Positions 8,001 to 18,085 are shown, counted from the stretch's first letter. The stretch is DNA of 64,000 bases from Polaromonas eurypsychrophila (GCF_014641715.1 NZ_BMIG01000011.1:62001-126000), one strand, 5' to 3'. Notes: generated by a model not told the origin, from the sequence alone. A program made the numbers and translations.

Positions 8001-8966
8001 TTATTGCGTCGGAATTTTTGCGCGGACGATCACATCGCCCCAACGCTTCGTTTCGCTGGCCAGCAATTCGGCGGCCTGCTCGGGTGAGCTGGAGCGCGCT
8101 TCCACATTGAGTTCTTTCAGCTTTTTCTTGACGTCGGGCGAATTGACTGCAGCCACTATCGCCTTGTTCAGGCGGGCGATCACGGCTTTCGGGGTTTTGC
8201 CAGGCGCGGCAAGGGCATTCCAGCTGGAGGCGACAAAGGTCGGCAGGCCGCTTTCTTTCGCGGTGGGCACCGCGGGCAACACCGCGGCACGTTTTTCGCC
8301 GGTAACAGCCAGGGCACGCAGCGCCTTGGCATTGATCTGTGGCAGCACCGGCCCCAGAATTTCCACGGCGGCATCAATCTGCCCGCCGCGCAAGGCGGTG
8401 ATCACCGCAGGCGTACCGTTGAAGGGAACAATTTGCATGTCTGCTCCTGATGTGCTCTTGAACAGCTCGGCCGTCAGGTTTTGTGTGCTGCCAATGTTGA
8501 TGGTTCCAAGGTTGAGCTTGCCAGGGTTGGCCTTGGCGAAAGCCACCAACTCACCCAGTGTCTTGAACTTTGAATCAGCCGGCGTGATGATGGCAATGTC
8601 AAAGAAACCCATGGTGGAAACCGGCGCGAAATCGCGCACGGTATCAAACGGCAGCGACTTGAACAGGCCCGCACTCACGGCCGTGCCATTGGACATCAGC
8701 AACAGCGTGTGGCCGTCCGGCTCGGCCTTGGCCACCGCGTCACCCGCCACCACACCGCCGGCGCCCGGCTTGTTGTCGATGATCACAGCCTGGCCCAGCG
8801 ACTCGCTGAGCTTGCTCGCCACGTTGCGCGCGGTCAAGTCCGCCACACCGCCCGCGCCAAAAGGCACAACGATTCTGATGGGTTTGCTCGGAAAGGTTTG
8901 TGCCATGGCCAATGAAGCGAAGGTCATGGACGCCAGCAAACTGCAGGCAAAACGTTGGAATGTCAT
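8001..8966 (-). CDS. Bug/TctC-family tripartite tricarboxylate transport receptor
   Basis: This is a 321-residue periplasmic receptor. The start at 8966 is supported by AGGAAA eight bases upstream and gives a compact signal peptide (MTFQRFACSLLASMTFASLAMAQ). The mature part opens with the family motif TFPSKPIRIVVPFGAGGVADLTAR and contains GDAVAKAEPDGHTLLLMSNG and ALRGGQIDAAVE. It is unrelated by close identity to the other two Bug receptors in the window (2759, 42729), implying different ligands. The permease genes that follow on the same strand (9222-11014) are TRAP-type, not TctAB-type. Confidence 0.92.
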   Translation of the reverse strand: MTFQRFACSLLASMTFASLAMAQTFPSKPIRIVVPFGAGGVADLTARNVASKLSESLGQAVIIDNKPGAGGVVAGDAVAKAEPDGHTLLLMSNGTAVSAGLFKSLPFDTVRDFAPVSTMGFFDIAIITPADSKFKTLGELVAFAKANPGKLNLGTINIGSTQNLTAELFKSTSGADMQIVPFNGTPAVITALRGGQIDAAVEILGPVLPQINAKALRALAVTGEKRAAVLPAVPTAKESGLPTFVASSWNALAAPGKTPKAVIARLNKAIVAAVNSPDVKKKLKELNVEARSSSPEQAAELLASETKRWGDVIVRAKIPTQ

Positions 8967-9123
8967 GGAATGGTTTCCTATGGTGATTGTCAAATTCTGA
9001 CCGATACCTCGCCAGGCCGAAAGCCTTGCAGCCCTCTAGCAGCCAGAACAAAAATGCATAACGCATGCTGACCCATGCATAAAGGCCCTCCCGCCAGGAA
9101 CCACGCTTTCAGTATTCCTTCGG

Positions 9124-9190
9124 AAGGCCATGAAAAAAATGAGCCCTGCCCCATGGCAGTTGGGCGCAGCCAGCTATCAATTCAATAACA
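9124..9190 (+). repeat. Copy of the roughly 60-bp dispersed repeat family (CAGCTAT family)
   Basis: The segment GCCCCATGGCAGTTGGGCGC followed by AGCCAGCTATCAATTCA matches the core AGCCCAT...GGGC.CAAGCAGCTATCAA found repeatedly in this window. It lies in the 255-bp gap between the Bug receptor start and the TRAP permease stop. Nothing else recognisable occupies that gap. Confidence 0.7.
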
Positions 9191-9221
9191 CGTCAAAAAA
9201 AAACAGCAGCGCCTGCGCGCG

Positions 9222-10541
9222 TCACCCGACGAACTTGACCAGCCAAAGCGATATGGGGGGAAACATCAGCAACAAGATAGTGCGGAGAACGTCGCTGACC
9301 AGGAAAGGCATCACGCCCTTGTAGCTTTCCGAGATCGGCACGTCCTTGGCCATGCCGTTGACCACGTAGACGTTCAGCCCCACTGGCGGCGCCAGCAGGC
9401 CAAAGCCCACCGTCATCAGCACCATGATGCCGAACCAGATGGCTACGGATTCCTTGGGCATGCCGAAGTCCAGGCCCATCACCACCGGGAAAAAGATCGG
9501 GATGGTCAGCAGGATCATGGACAACTCGTCCATCACCGCGCCCAGCACCACGTAGAACAGCAAAATGCCAGACACCACCAGCACCGGTGCAACGCCCCAG
9601 CCCTGGATCACGCTGGCCAGCTGGGCTGGCACCTGGGTCAAGGCCAGCGCGGTGTTCATCATGTCCGCGCCGATGAAGATCATGAAGATCATCGCACTGG
9701 CACCCGCCGTGGAATAAAAGCACAGCTTGATCTTGTGCAGCGTCAGCTCCCGCCTGAGCAGAGCTGCGACAAAGGTCGCCGCCGCGCCCACGCCCGCACC
9801 TTCAGTGGGCGTGAACAGCCCGCCGTAGATGCCGCCAAACACGATGGCGAAAATGATCGCAATCGGCGCCACCGCCAGCACACCGGCCAGCGTCATGCGC
9901 GGGCGGTCCTCGTCATGCTCGGGCGCATGGCCGGGGAACAGACGCACATACACCGCGATGGCAATCATGTACCCGAACATGGCAATGATGCCGGGGATGG
10001 TGGCCGCTGCAAACAACTTGGCAATGTTCTGCTCGGTCAGGATGGCGTAAATCACCAGTGGGACCGACGGTGGAATCAGTATGCCCAGCGTGCCGCCTGC
10101 CGCCAGCGTGCCGGTGGCGAGGCGCCCGGAATAGCCGTGGCGTTTCATCTCGGGCAGGGCCACCGAGGTGATGGTGGCCGCCGTGGCGATGGACGAGCCG
10201 CAAATGGCGCCGAAAGCCGCGCTGGCCATCACCGCTGCCATAGCCAGGCCGCCGCGGAAACCGGCCATGACCACGCTGGCAAACTGGAACAAGGCCTTGG
10301 AGATGCCGCCCTGGGTGGCGAAGTTGCCCATCAGGATGAACAGCGGAATCACCGACAGGTCGTAGCTGGCGAAACGCGCGTAGGCCAGCCCGTTGAGGTT
10401 GTTAAGAAACGGCGCCAGTCCGACCTGGTAAAGGTAGCCAAACACACCCGCGACAAACATGGAAATGGCGATGGGCACACGAATCGCCATCAGGCCCAAC
10501 ATGCAGGCAAAAATAAGGCCTGCCAACATCAAGGAACTCAT
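9222..10541 (-). CDS. TRAP transporter large permease subunit (DctM family)
   Basis: This is a 439-residue integral membrane protein with about twelve hydrophobic segments. It starts MSSLMLAGLIFACMLGLM and contains AAFGAICGSSIATAATITSVALPEM, GTLGILIPPSVPLVIYA and GLFTPTEGAGVGA, all typical of DctM. It moves an organic acid across the inner membrane using a sodium or proton gradient with the small subunit and an extracellular receptor. Its start overlaps the end of the small-subunit gene by four bases, so the two are translationally coupled. No DctP receptor gene lies within the window. Confidence 0.95.
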   Translation of the reverse strand: MSSLMLAGLIFACMLGLMAIRVPIAISMFVAGVFGYLYQVGLAPFLNNLNGLAYARFASYDLSVIPLFILMGNFATQGGISKALFQFASVVMAGFRGGLAMAAVMASAAFGAICGSSIATAATITSVALPEMKRHGYSGRLATGTLAAGGTLGILIPPSVPLVIYAILTEQNIAKLFAAATIPGIIAMFGYMIAIAVYVRLFPGHAPEHDEDRPRMTLAGVLAVAPIAIIFAIVFGGIYGGLFTPTEGAGVGAAATFVAALLRRELTLHKIKLCFYSTAGASAMIFMIFIGADMMNTALALTQVPAQLASVIQGWGVAPVLVVSGILLFYVVLGAVMDELSMILLTIPIFFPVVMGLDFGMPKESVAIWFGIMVLMTVGFGLLAPPVGLNVYVVNGMAKDVPISESYKGVMPFLVSDVLRTILLLMFPPISLWLVKFVG

Positions 10542-11014
10542 TTGGCCTGCTCCGGAAAATCGCCATGCAAGGTTTGGGTCACGGCGATCAGGCCGGTCAG
10601 CACCATAGGAGGCACCATGAAGGCGTAGACGATCCACTCGGGAAAGCCCAGCATCATGGTGGAGGAGTTGGACGTGAAGGCGCTGATGCCGCCCACCACG
10701 GTACGCCAGGCCAGCACCAGCAGCACCACACCCAGCAGCGCACTGCCCAGGCGATCCAGCCGGCTGTTGGCGGCAGCGGACAGGCGAGCGGTGAAGAAAT
10801 CCACGATGATGTTTTCACGCCTGAGCTGGCACAGCGGCAGAAACAACGCTACCGCAGCGCCGGCAGCGGCAGCGGTCAGCTCATAGTCGCCAACCAGCGT
10901 GGTGCCAATGGTGTTGCGCCCGATCAGGCTGATGCAGGTAATCAGCGTGATAACCGTCAGGATCACACCCGCCAGAACCGCGCAGGCTCCGGCCAACAGG
11001 GAAAGCAACTTCAA
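10538..11014 (-). CDS. TRAP transporter small permease subunit (DctQ family)
   Basis: This is a 158-residue protein with four predicted membrane helices, the usual DctQ length and layout. Diagnostic stretches are ITCISLIGRNTIG near residue 30, the charged LCQLRRENIIVDFF in the middle, and FPEWIVYAFMVPPMVLTGL near the end. It scaffolds the large subunit encoded immediately downstream (4-bp overlap). It is the first gene of the permease pair. The receptor gene normally found with such pairs is absent on either side. Confidence 0.93.
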   Translation of the reverse strand: MKLLSLLAGACAVLAGVILTVITLITCISLIGRNTIGTTLVGDYELTAAAAGAAVALFLPLCQLRRENIIVDFFTARLSAAANSRLDRLGSALLGVVLLVLAWRTVVGGISAFTSNSSTMMLGFPEWIVYAFMVPPMVLTGLIAVTQTLHGDFPEQAK

Positions 11015-11169
11015 TTCATCACCCTATAAGCGTAAAACTGCCCTCTTCGCCTTCACGGCGAAACAGGGCAGCAATGAGGGAAAAACCTGCAGACCGCGAG
11101 CGACCTGCGTGTGCCGATTATCGTTGTACCTGGCAATCATCGCACGCGCCCCGACGGCCAGCCTGGCAC

Positions 11170-11220
11170 CGCTTGGTGCTTGATGTCATGGGCGCAAAGC
11201 AGCTGGCAACTCAATAGCGC
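11170..11220 (+). repeat. Degenerate copy of the roughly 60-bp dispersed repeat family
   Basis: CATGGGCGCAAAGCAGCTGG followed by CAACTCAAT resembles the core of the family. It lies in the 243-bp gap between the DctQ start (11014) and the LivF stop (11258), which otherwise shows no gene. Confidence 0.4.
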
Positions 11221-11257
11221 CTTGGCATTGAACTTCAGCGGCGGCATGGAGGCGGCG

Positions 11258-11958
11258 TCAGCGCGCCACGCCCAGGTGCTGCTCCAGTAAGTGCGGCTGG
11301 TCGCGCAGTTGCTGCGCCGTACCGGCATGCACCACGGTGCCGCGGTCCAGCACCACGGCGCTGTCCGAAATCGCCAGGATGGCCTGTGGATGCTGCTCGA
11401 CGATGATGGCCGACAGGCCTTCTTCACGCGTGATGCGGCGGATCGCGCGCAGCAGCTCTTCCACGATGATGGGCGCCAGGCCTTCGAGCGGTTCGTCGAG
11501 CAGCAACAATTTCGGATTAAGTACCAGCGCCCGGCCCACAGCCAGCATCTGCTGCTCGCCGCCCGAGAGCTGCGTGCCCAGGTTGCCTTTGCGTTCGGCG
11601 AGGCGCGGAAACATGGTGTAGACGCCGTCGGACGTCCACTTGCCGGGGCGTGCCACCGCGGTCAGGTTTTCATGCACCGTCAGCGACTTGAAGATGTTGC
11701 GCTCCTGCGGCACCCAGCCGATGCCGGCGGCCGCACGTTCATGCGACGGCAGCTTGTGCAGGGCCTTGCCGGCCAGGGTGATACTGCCGCCATGCTGGCG
11801 CGTGGCGCCGGCCAGGGTGTTGATCAGCGTGGTTTTGCCGGTGCCGTTGCGCCCCAGCAGCGCCATGGTTTTGCCGGGGTCCAGCGCCAGCGACACGCCC
11901 TGCAGCACCACGGCTTCGCCATATCCGGCGCTAAGATTCTCGATTCTCAGCAGTTCCA

Positions 11959-11962
<4 letters not shown>
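11258..11962 (-). CDS. livF: Branched-chain-type ABC transporter ATPase, LivF family
   Basis: This is a 234-residue ATPase of the HAAT importer class. The Walker A GRNGTGKTT lies near residue 38, the signature QLSGGEQQMLAVGRAL near residue 133, and Walker B LLLLDEPLEGLAP near residue 157. Walker A has GRNGTGKTT, typical for LivF, where LivG has GPNGAGKTT. It overlaps livG by four bases and is the last gene of the livKHMGF run on the minus strand. It energises uptake of a branched-chain amino acid or, given the neighbouring oxygenase genes, possibly an aromatic or other amphipathic acid. Confidence 0.93.
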
Positions 11963-12746
<784 letters not shown>

Positions 12747-12750
<4 letters not shown>

Positions 12751-13715
12751 TGCCTGGCCTTCCTGAACCAGGTCCAGGGCCGGATCAGCCGCTCACGGCC
12801 CACCAGCACCAGCACCACCAGGAACAGGCCGATCCAGAAGGTCCAGTACTGCGGAGTGATGCTCGAAATCACGTCCTGCATCAGCTTGAAGGCAATCGCG
12901 CCCGTCACGCCGCCATACAGCCAGCCGGTGCCGCCAATCACCAGGATCAGCATCACGTCGGCCGAGCGGTCAAAGGCAAACACGTCCAGCGAGGCGAAGC
13001 CGGTGGTCTGCGCCAGCAGTGCGCCAGCGGCGCCGGCGATACCGGCCGCCACGGTGTACACCACCGCCAGCCGTGCCGTCACCGGAATGCCGATCGCCAT
13101 GGCACGCAGCCGGTTATCGCGAATCGCCTTGAGTGTGCCGCCGAAGGGTGAATTTACGAGGCGGCGTGCCAGCACAAAAAATACCAGCAGCACCACCAGC
13201 GAATACAGGGCCGAGGTGCGCCCATACAGGTCAAACTCAAACCGCCCCAACAACGGGCCCATGACCACGCCCTGCAGGCCATCGGCGCCGCCGGTCAGCC
13301 AGTCCAGCTTGTTGGCCAGCTCCATCAGGATCAGGCCCACGCCCAGGGTCACCATCAGCCGGGTCAGGTCGCTGCCGCGCATGATGGTCAGGCTGCACAC
13401 GGCGCCGAGCAAAGTCGATACCGCAATCGCGAAGGCCAGGCCGACCAGCGGGTCGGGCATCACGTGTTTGGAAAACAGGGCTGCCGCATAGGCCCCCATG
13501 CCGAAGAAGGCCGCATGCCCGAGCGAGACGATGCCGGTATAGCCGAGGATCAAATCCAGCGACACCGCAAACAGCGCCACGATGGCAATCTCATTGATGA
13601 TCAGCGCGTGACTGGACAGCAGCAGCGGTGATGCCAGGGCCAGCAGCCAGATCGCCACTTCCCATGGCCTCCAGCGGCCGCCGATGTTGAGGATGTCGCG
13701 TGTGGTGTTCATCAT
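12747..13715 (-). CDS. livM: Branched-chain-type ABC transporter permease, LivM family
   Basis: This is a 322-residue polytopic membrane protein. It contains the LivM hallmark DLILGYTGIVSLGHAAFFG near residue 53 and the cytoplasmic coupling segment FGGTLKAIRDNRLRAMAIGI near residue 187. It forms the translocation path with LivH. Start and stop codons overlap livH and livG by four bases. The length is normal. Confidence 0.93.
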
Positions 13716-14587
13716 GACTTTCCGCCCTGGCGCACAAACAGGCCTTGCGGGCGCCAGATCAGGATGGCAATCATCAGCGCGTAAACAATGAAGGCGCCGA
13801 GTTTGGGGATGTAGTACTTGCCGGCCACGTCGGCAATGCCCAGCAGCAGCGCAGCCAGCAGCGGCCCGGTGATAGACGACGTGCCGCCGACGGCGACCAC
13901 GATCAAAAAGTAAATCATGAATTTCAGCGGAAAGGTCGGGTCCAGCCCCAGCACCTCGGCGCCCAGCGCGCCGCCCAGGCCGGCCAGGCCGGAGCCCATG
14001 GCAAAGGTGGTCAGGAAAACAATGTTGACGTTGACGCCCAGGCCAGCCGCCACACGCTGGTCGTCCACCGAGGCGCGCAGGCGGCTGCCGAAGCGGGTTT
14101 TGGCCAGCACGTATTGCAGGCCCACGGTCAGCGCGGCGCAGACCGCAATGATGAACAGGCGGTAGTGCCCCATGCCCAGCATCCAGGCACCTTCACCGAT
14201 CTCGGTGCGGCCCTTGAGCCATTCCGGCAGTTGCACAATCTGCTGCGTCGAGCCGATGAAGTAGTCCGCCGCGGCCACGGCCATGAAGGTCAGGCCGATG
14301 GAAAACAGCACCTGGTCCAGATGCGGCTTGTGGTACAGCGGCCGGTACAGCGTGCGTTCCAGAATGCCGCCCAGCAGCGCCGAGCCGAGAAAAGCCAGCG
14401 GCAGGCATACCAGAAAGGGGACGCCCGCCTTCTGCATCAGCAGCACGGTGATGTAGCCGCCCACCATGGCAAACGCGCCATGCGCCAGGTTGATGAAGTT
14501 CATCAAGCCCATGGTCACGGCCAGCCCCACGGCCAGAATGAAGAGCAGCATGCCGTAGGCGATGCCGTCAAAAAGGATGGTGAGCAT
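13712..14587 (-). CDS. livH: Branched-chain-type ABC transporter permease, LivH family
   Basis: This is a 291-residue permease with the family pattern FDGIAYGMLLFILAVGLAVT at the N-terminus, MGLMNFINLAHGAFAMVGGY near residue 28, and the coupling-helix region RASVDDQRVAAGLGVNV near residue 173. It is the first permease of the set. The binding-protein gene lies upstream on the same strand across a 183-bp gap that holds palindromic repeats. Those could attenuate or stabilise the downstream message. Confidence 0.93.
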   Translation of the reverse strand: MLTILFDGIAYGMLLFILAVGLAVTMGLMNFINLAHGAFAMVGGYITVLLMQKAGVPFLVCLPLAFLGSALLGGILERTLYRPLYHKPHLDQVLFSIGLTFMAVAAADYFIGSTQQIVQLPEWLKGRTEIGEGAWMLGMGHYRLFIIAVCAALTVGLQYVLAKTRFGSRLRASVDDQRVAAGLGVNVNIVFLTTFAMGSGLAGLGGALGAEVLGLDPTFPLKFMIYFLIVVAVGGTSSITGPLLAALLLGIADVAGKYYIPKLGAFIVYALMIAILIWRPQGLFVRQGGKS

Positions 14588-14644
14588 AAGGGTTCAGGTG
14601 AAACGGAAGGCGGGAAAAAGCAGGGGCATGAAGCCGGTCAGGAA

Positions 14645-14725
14645 ACGGAGTCATGGATTGCGGATCAGGTCCGCAATGACAGAAAGCTGTCATGCCGGGC
14701 CTGACCCGGCATCCGTGCTGGGGCA
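14645..14725. repeat. Palindromic REP-like repeat between livK-type and livH genes
   Basis: GGATTGCGGATCAGGTCCGC plus AATGACAG is followed by TGTCATGCCGGGCCTGACCC plus GGCATCC. Each half is itself palindromic around GATCAGGTC and GGCCTGACCC. The same two half-units recur at 18086-18240 beside the GntR gene. The position inside the liv operon suggests a role in mRNA processing or differential expression, which is inference. Confidence 0.75.
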
Positions 14726-14770
14726 CACGCGACTGTGGAGCAACTCGGGCCGCGCAGACCACAATCCGTG

Positions 14771-15943
14771 TTACTTGGTTTTGCCCGGGTCCTTGACGTC
14801 CTTGATCACGTCAAACTCGACGTTGTGCAACTGTCCGTCCTTGCGTTCCACCTTGCGCAGATAGATGTTGTGCACCACGTCGCGGGTTTGCGCGTCGATG
14901 AACATCGGGCCGCGCGGGCTCTCGAAAATCTGGCCCTTCATGGCTTCGAGCAAAGCATCGCCGCCGCCCTGGCCTTTGGTGGCGCGCAGCGCTTCGTAGA
15001 TGACGCGCATGCCGTCATAACCACCGACGGCCATGAAGTTCGGGCGCATGCCCTTGTTGGCCTTGCCGAAAGCTTCGACAAACTTCTTGTTCATGGCCGA
15101 CGGGTGGTGAGCCGAATAATGGTGCGAGGTGACCACGCCCAGTGCGCCGTCGCCCATGTCGTTGAGCTGATCGTCGTCGGTCACGTCGCCGGTACCAATC
15201 AGCTTGATGCCGGCCTTGTCCATGCCGCGCTCGAGAAACTGCTTCATCACCGCAGCGCCAGCGCCCGAGGGCACAAACACAAACAGCGCGTCGGGCTTCA
15301 GGTCTCTGACCTTCTGCAGGAAAGGCGCAAAGTCCGGATTGCGCAGCGGCACGCGCAGCGACTCGGTGACCTGCCCGCCGTTGAAAGTCAGGCGTTCCTT
15401 GAAGAATTTTTCAGCGTCGATGCCGGGGCCGTAGTCACTGACCAGCGTGACCACTTTCTTGATGCCGTTCTTGGGGGCCCAATCGGCCAGCGCCACAGAA
15501 GCCTGCGGCAGGGTGAAGCTGGTGCGAACAATGTAGGGCGAGGCTTGCGTGATGCTGGACGTGGCGGCAGCCATCACCACCTGGGGGGTCTTGGACTGCG
15601 TGGCGATAGGCGCGGTGGCCAGGGCTGAAGGCGTGATGCCGAAGCCGGCCAGCACGTTGACCTTGTCGCTCACCACCAACTCTTGCGCCAGGCGTTTTGT
15701 CACATCGGGCACGCCGGTGTCGTCCTTGAGGATCAGCTCGATTTTTTTGCCGGCCACGGTGTCACCGTTTTGCGCCATGTACAGGCGCGCGGCGGCCTCG
15801 ATCTGGCGTCCGGTAGACGCCTGCTGGCCGGTCATTGGCAGGATCAGGCCGATCTTGAAGGTATTGGCCTGGGCAAACACCTGCGCGCTGGCAAGCGTCA
15901 TGGTGGCCAGGGCCGTGGCCTGAAGGAAGCTTCGTTTTTTCAT
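14771..15943 (-). CDS. Branched-chain-type ABC transporter substrate-binding protein (LivK family)
   Basis: This is a 390-residue periplasmic binding protein. AGGAGA eight bases before the ATG supports the start, and MKKRSFLQATALATMTLASA forms the signal peptide ending near VFAQA. The mature part opens FKIGLILPMTGQQASTGRQI and has the type-I fold layout, including VLAGFGITPSALATAPIATQ. It precedes livHMGF on the same strand and is therefore the receptor for that importer. Upstream, at 15966-15977, lies the perfect palindrome CGAATCGATTCG, which may be an operator. Confidence 0.92.
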   Translation of the reverse strand: MKKRSFLQATALATMTLASAQVFAQANTFKIGLILPMTGQQASTGRQIEAAARLYMAQNGDTVAGKKIELILKDDTGVPDVTKRLAQELVVSDKVNVLAGFGITPSALATAPIATQSKTPQVVMAAATSSITQASPYIVRTSFTLPQASVALADWAPKNGIKKVVTLVSDYGPGIDAEKFFKERLTFNGGQVTESLRVPLRNPDFAPFLQKVRDLKPDALFVFVPSGAGAAVMKQFLERGMDKAGIKLIGTGDVTDDDQLNDMGDGALGVVTSHHYSAHHPSAMNKKFVEAFGKANKGMRPNFMAVGGYDGMRVIYEALRATKGQGGGDALLEAMKGQIFESPRGPMFIDAQTRDVVHNIYLRKVERKDGQLHNVEFDVIKDVKDPGKTK

Positions 15944-15965
15944 GTCATGTCTCCTGAAGAATTAT

Positions 15966-15977
15966 CGAATCGATTCG
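15966..15977. promoter_or_regulatory. Perfect 12-bp palindrome upstream of the liv operon
   Basis: CGAATCGATTCG lies 23 bases before the start codon of the binding-protein gene (15943). A perfect palindrome in that position could bind a dimeric repressor. No second copy was noticed in the window. The identity of any regulator is unknown. Confidence 0.3.
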
Positions 15978-16135
15978 GATACTGCTAGGAACTGCTGATG
16001 TCTACAGCCTGGGTTTTACCGCTGTTGCGGCGCTTACTGTGACGGCAAACCCGCCCCGCGGCAATAGCAATTTCAGACTGCTAGTTATAGCAATATGGAA
16101 TAACTGATCGGCCAACCAGCTGTTTACCGCCGAAT

Positions 16136-17140
16136 TTAGCCCTGAGGCTCGGGCCGGTAAGCCGAATCCAGCGTGAGCGAACCTACCACCCGCGACACGC
16201 AGGGACAGATTCGCCGGCTCTCCTGCTTCTCGTGCTCGCTCAGAAAGACATCGCGGTGGTCGGCCTCACCCTCCAGCGCCAGCACATCCATTGTGCACAG
16301 GCCGCATTCGCCGCGCCGGCAATCGGCAATCGCTTCTACGCCGGCTTGCTCCAGCGCGTCGAGCAAGGTGGTGTCGGCCGGCACCATGATGTCGATCTGA
16401 TGCCGCGGCACACACACGCGAAAGGCCTGCGCAGGAAAGCGGCCGCTGCTGCCAAAGGTTTCAAAACGCAGGTCGGCCAGCGCGCGTCCGGCGGCTGTCC
16501 AGGTTTTTTTGATGGCTTCGAGCAGGGGCACCGGCCCGCAGGTGTACAGCTGCGCGCCTGCGGGCAGCGCCGCGATTTCGGCGGCCAGGTCCATGGTTTC
16601 GTTGCGCTCGCCGACAAAGGTCTGCAGCGCATCGCCCAGCGTCTCGCGCAGCAGCGGCAACAAGGCCAGTTCGTCCTGCGTGCGCACGCCGTAAAGCATG
16701 CGCAAGGTCGCACCGGTCTTCAGCGCATGGGCCTGCAACTGCTGCGCCATCATCACCAGCGGCGTGATGCCGATGCCACCGGCCACCAGCAGGTAGTGCT
16801 GCGCCGACAGGTCCAGCGGGAAATGGTTTTGCGGTTGGCTGACGGCCAGCGTGTCGCCGACGGCCAGCCGCCACATCGCCTGCGAGCCGCCGCGGCCATC
16901 GTCCATGCGTTTGACGGCGATGCTGTAACGCTGGCCATGACCGGCAGAAGGCAAACCCACCAAGGAGTAGCTGCGGATCTGCGCCCGGCCGTTGACCATC
17001 ACCTCCATCTGCAGGTGCGCGCCAGCCTGCCAGGTGGCGGCGCTGCCCGCTGAGGGCTGGATCTCGAACTCACGCACCGTGGGCGTCAAATCGCGCAGCG
17101 CGACGACAGTGGCGGGGTACAAAGTTGTATTGCTTTTCAT
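16136..17140 (-). CDS. Ferredoxin-reductase component of a Rieske oxygenase (VanB/PDR family)
   Basis: This is a 334-residue three-domain reductase. The flavin domain carries RSYSLVGL near residue 55. The NAD domain has LLVAGGIGITPLVMMAQQL near residue 115 and CGPVPLLEAIK near residue 208. The C-terminal plant-type [2Fe-2S] domain has CRRGECGLC near residue 275 and the distal CPC near residue 317. It transfers electrons from NAD(P)H to a terminal oxygenase, most likely the VanA-like protein encoded at 18245. The GntR gene separates the two. The order reductase, regulator, oxygenase on one strand differs from the usual adjacent vanAB. Confidence 0.92.
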   Translation of the reverse strand: MKSNTTLYPATVVALRDLTPTVREFEIQPSAGSAATWQAGAHLQMEVMVNGRAQIRSYSLVGLPSAGHGQRYSIAVKRMDDGRGGSQAMWRLAVGDTLAVSQPQNHFPLDLSAQHYLLVAGGIGITPLVMMAQQLQAHALKTGATLRMLYGVRTQDELALLPLLRETLGDALQTFVGERNETMDLAAEIAALPAGAQLYTCGPVPLLEAIKKTWTAAGRALADLRFETFGSSGRFPAQAFRVCVPRHQIDIMVPADTTLLDALEQAGVEAIADCRRGECGLCTMDVLALEGEADHRDVFLSEHEKQESRRICPCVSRVVGSLTLDSAYRPEPQG

Positions 17141-17181
17141 GATGGCATCAGTTGTTCAAAAACGGTTAGTTCATGCCCCCA

Positions 17182-17243
17182 CCGTTCGGGCTGATCCTGT
17201 CGAAGCTTGCCGAATGCCCCTTCGACAGGCTCAGGGCGAACGG
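17182..17243. repeat. GTTCG...CTGTCGAAG palindromic repeat (REP-like)
   Basis: The left arm CCGTTCGGGCTGATCCTGTC and the right arm GACAGGCTCAGGGCGAACGG are inverted copies separated by about 20 bases. This sequence type is a widespread intergenic palindrome in proteobacteria. It sits immediately after the end of the GntR gene and before the reductase gene. Confidence 0.8.
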
Positions 17244-17253
17244 CAATATGTGT

Positions 17254-18051
17254 TCAGCCGCGGCGGCGTATCAGCTTCATGGCCTTGAGCGACTCCGGCA
17301 TGTGTACGCCAGCCTGGCCAGACAGAGCGTGGCGCAAGTTGCGCTGCGCCAGGCGCGAGTGTTCGCGCATCAGCGCCTCGGCGCGTGTGCCCTCGCCGCG
17401 CTCGATCGCGTCCAGCACCTGCCAATGCTGGTCCTGCGCCACCACCAGCATGTCGCGCGCCTGCGGCGAGTTGGACTGCACCACCACAAAGGCCGAGGCC
17501 GATGCAAACGGCAGGCTCACCACCCGTTCAAGCTGGCGCACGGTAACCGGGCTGTCAGCCATCTCGTACAGCAGCGCATGAAATCGTTCGTTGATGTCCA
17601 CATAGGCCGAAAAAGCCTCGTCCGTCAGCGCCGGGTCGGCCAACACCGCATCGACCTGGCGCAGGCAGTCGCGCGCCTCGGCCAGCACCACGGCCGGTGC
17701 GCCGCGCTCTGCTGCCAACCGCACCAGCAGGCCTTCGAGCGTGCCGCGCAGCTCGATCGCGTCGGCAATATCGCGCTCCGAAAACGCCTTGACCGCGTAA
17801 CCACCGTTGGGCAGCGCCTCCAGCAGGCCCTCCTGCTCCAGCCGCATCAGCGCGGCGCGTATCGGTGTGCGCGAGACGCCGATGCGCTCGACAATCGCCA
17901 GCTCGGCAATACGCGTGCCGCCGGCCAGCTCGCCCGAGAGGATCAGTTCACGCAGACGCAGCAGCGCCCGCACCTGCGCACTTTCAGTGCCATTTTGGCC
18001 TTCAGCCCCTGTCGCATCTGTGCTTGTAGCTATCTTTTTTATAGTATTCAT
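17254..18051 (-). CDS. GntR-family regulator, FadR/FCD subfamily (VanR-like candidate)
   Basis: This is a 265-residue regulator. The winged helix covers residues 25-95 (LRLRELILSGELAGGTRI, then IGVSRTPIRAALMRLEQEGL) and the all-helical FCD effector domain fills the C-terminal two thirds (DAIELRGTLEGLLVRLAAER, NERFHALLYEMA). ATG at 18051 is used. The first 20 or so residues are encoded by a copy of the roughly 60-bp dispersed repeat family (18003-18050), so the N-terminus may be unusual. It sits between the oxygenase and reductase genes, like VanR near vanAB in other bacteria, and probably represses them. TGTATACA-like sites at 19350 are candidate operators. Confidence 0.88.
   Translation of the reverse strand: MNTIKKIATSTDATGAEGQNGTESAQVRALLRLRELILSGELAGGTRIAELAIVERIGVSRTPIRAALMRLEQEGLLEALPNGGYAVKAFSERDIADAIELRGTLEGLLVRLAAERGAPAVVLAEARDCLRQVDAVLADPALTDEAFSAYVDINERFHALLYEMADSPVTVRQLERVVSLPFASASAFVVVQSNSPQARDMLVVAQDQHWQVLDAIERGEGTRAEALMREHSRLAQRNLRHALSGQAGVHMPESLKAMKLIRRRG
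18003..18050 (+). repeat. Dispersed-repeat copy forming the 5' end of the GntR gene
   Basis: GCCATTTTGGCCTTCAGCCC followed by CTGTCGCATCTGTGCTTGTAGCTATC matches the repeat copy at 39971-40036 read on the opposite strand. It lies inside the GntR reading frame, so it specifies that protein's first residues. This suggests insertion of the repeat at a gene edge, or start-codon capture by it. Confidence 0.7.
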
Positions 18052-18085
18052 GAGGGCTTGTCCGGGTAGAAGCAGCCTGCGCGGC

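Noticed and set aside
8001..8966. DctP receptor of the adjacent TRAP permease
   Set aside because: The sequence has the Bug/TctC opening PSKPIRIVVPFGAGG and layout, not the DctP family motifs.
7894..9000. 368-codon plus-strand frame opposite the Bug receptor
   Set aside because: It is a shadow of the minus-strand receptor gene, whose signal peptide and family motifs are clear.
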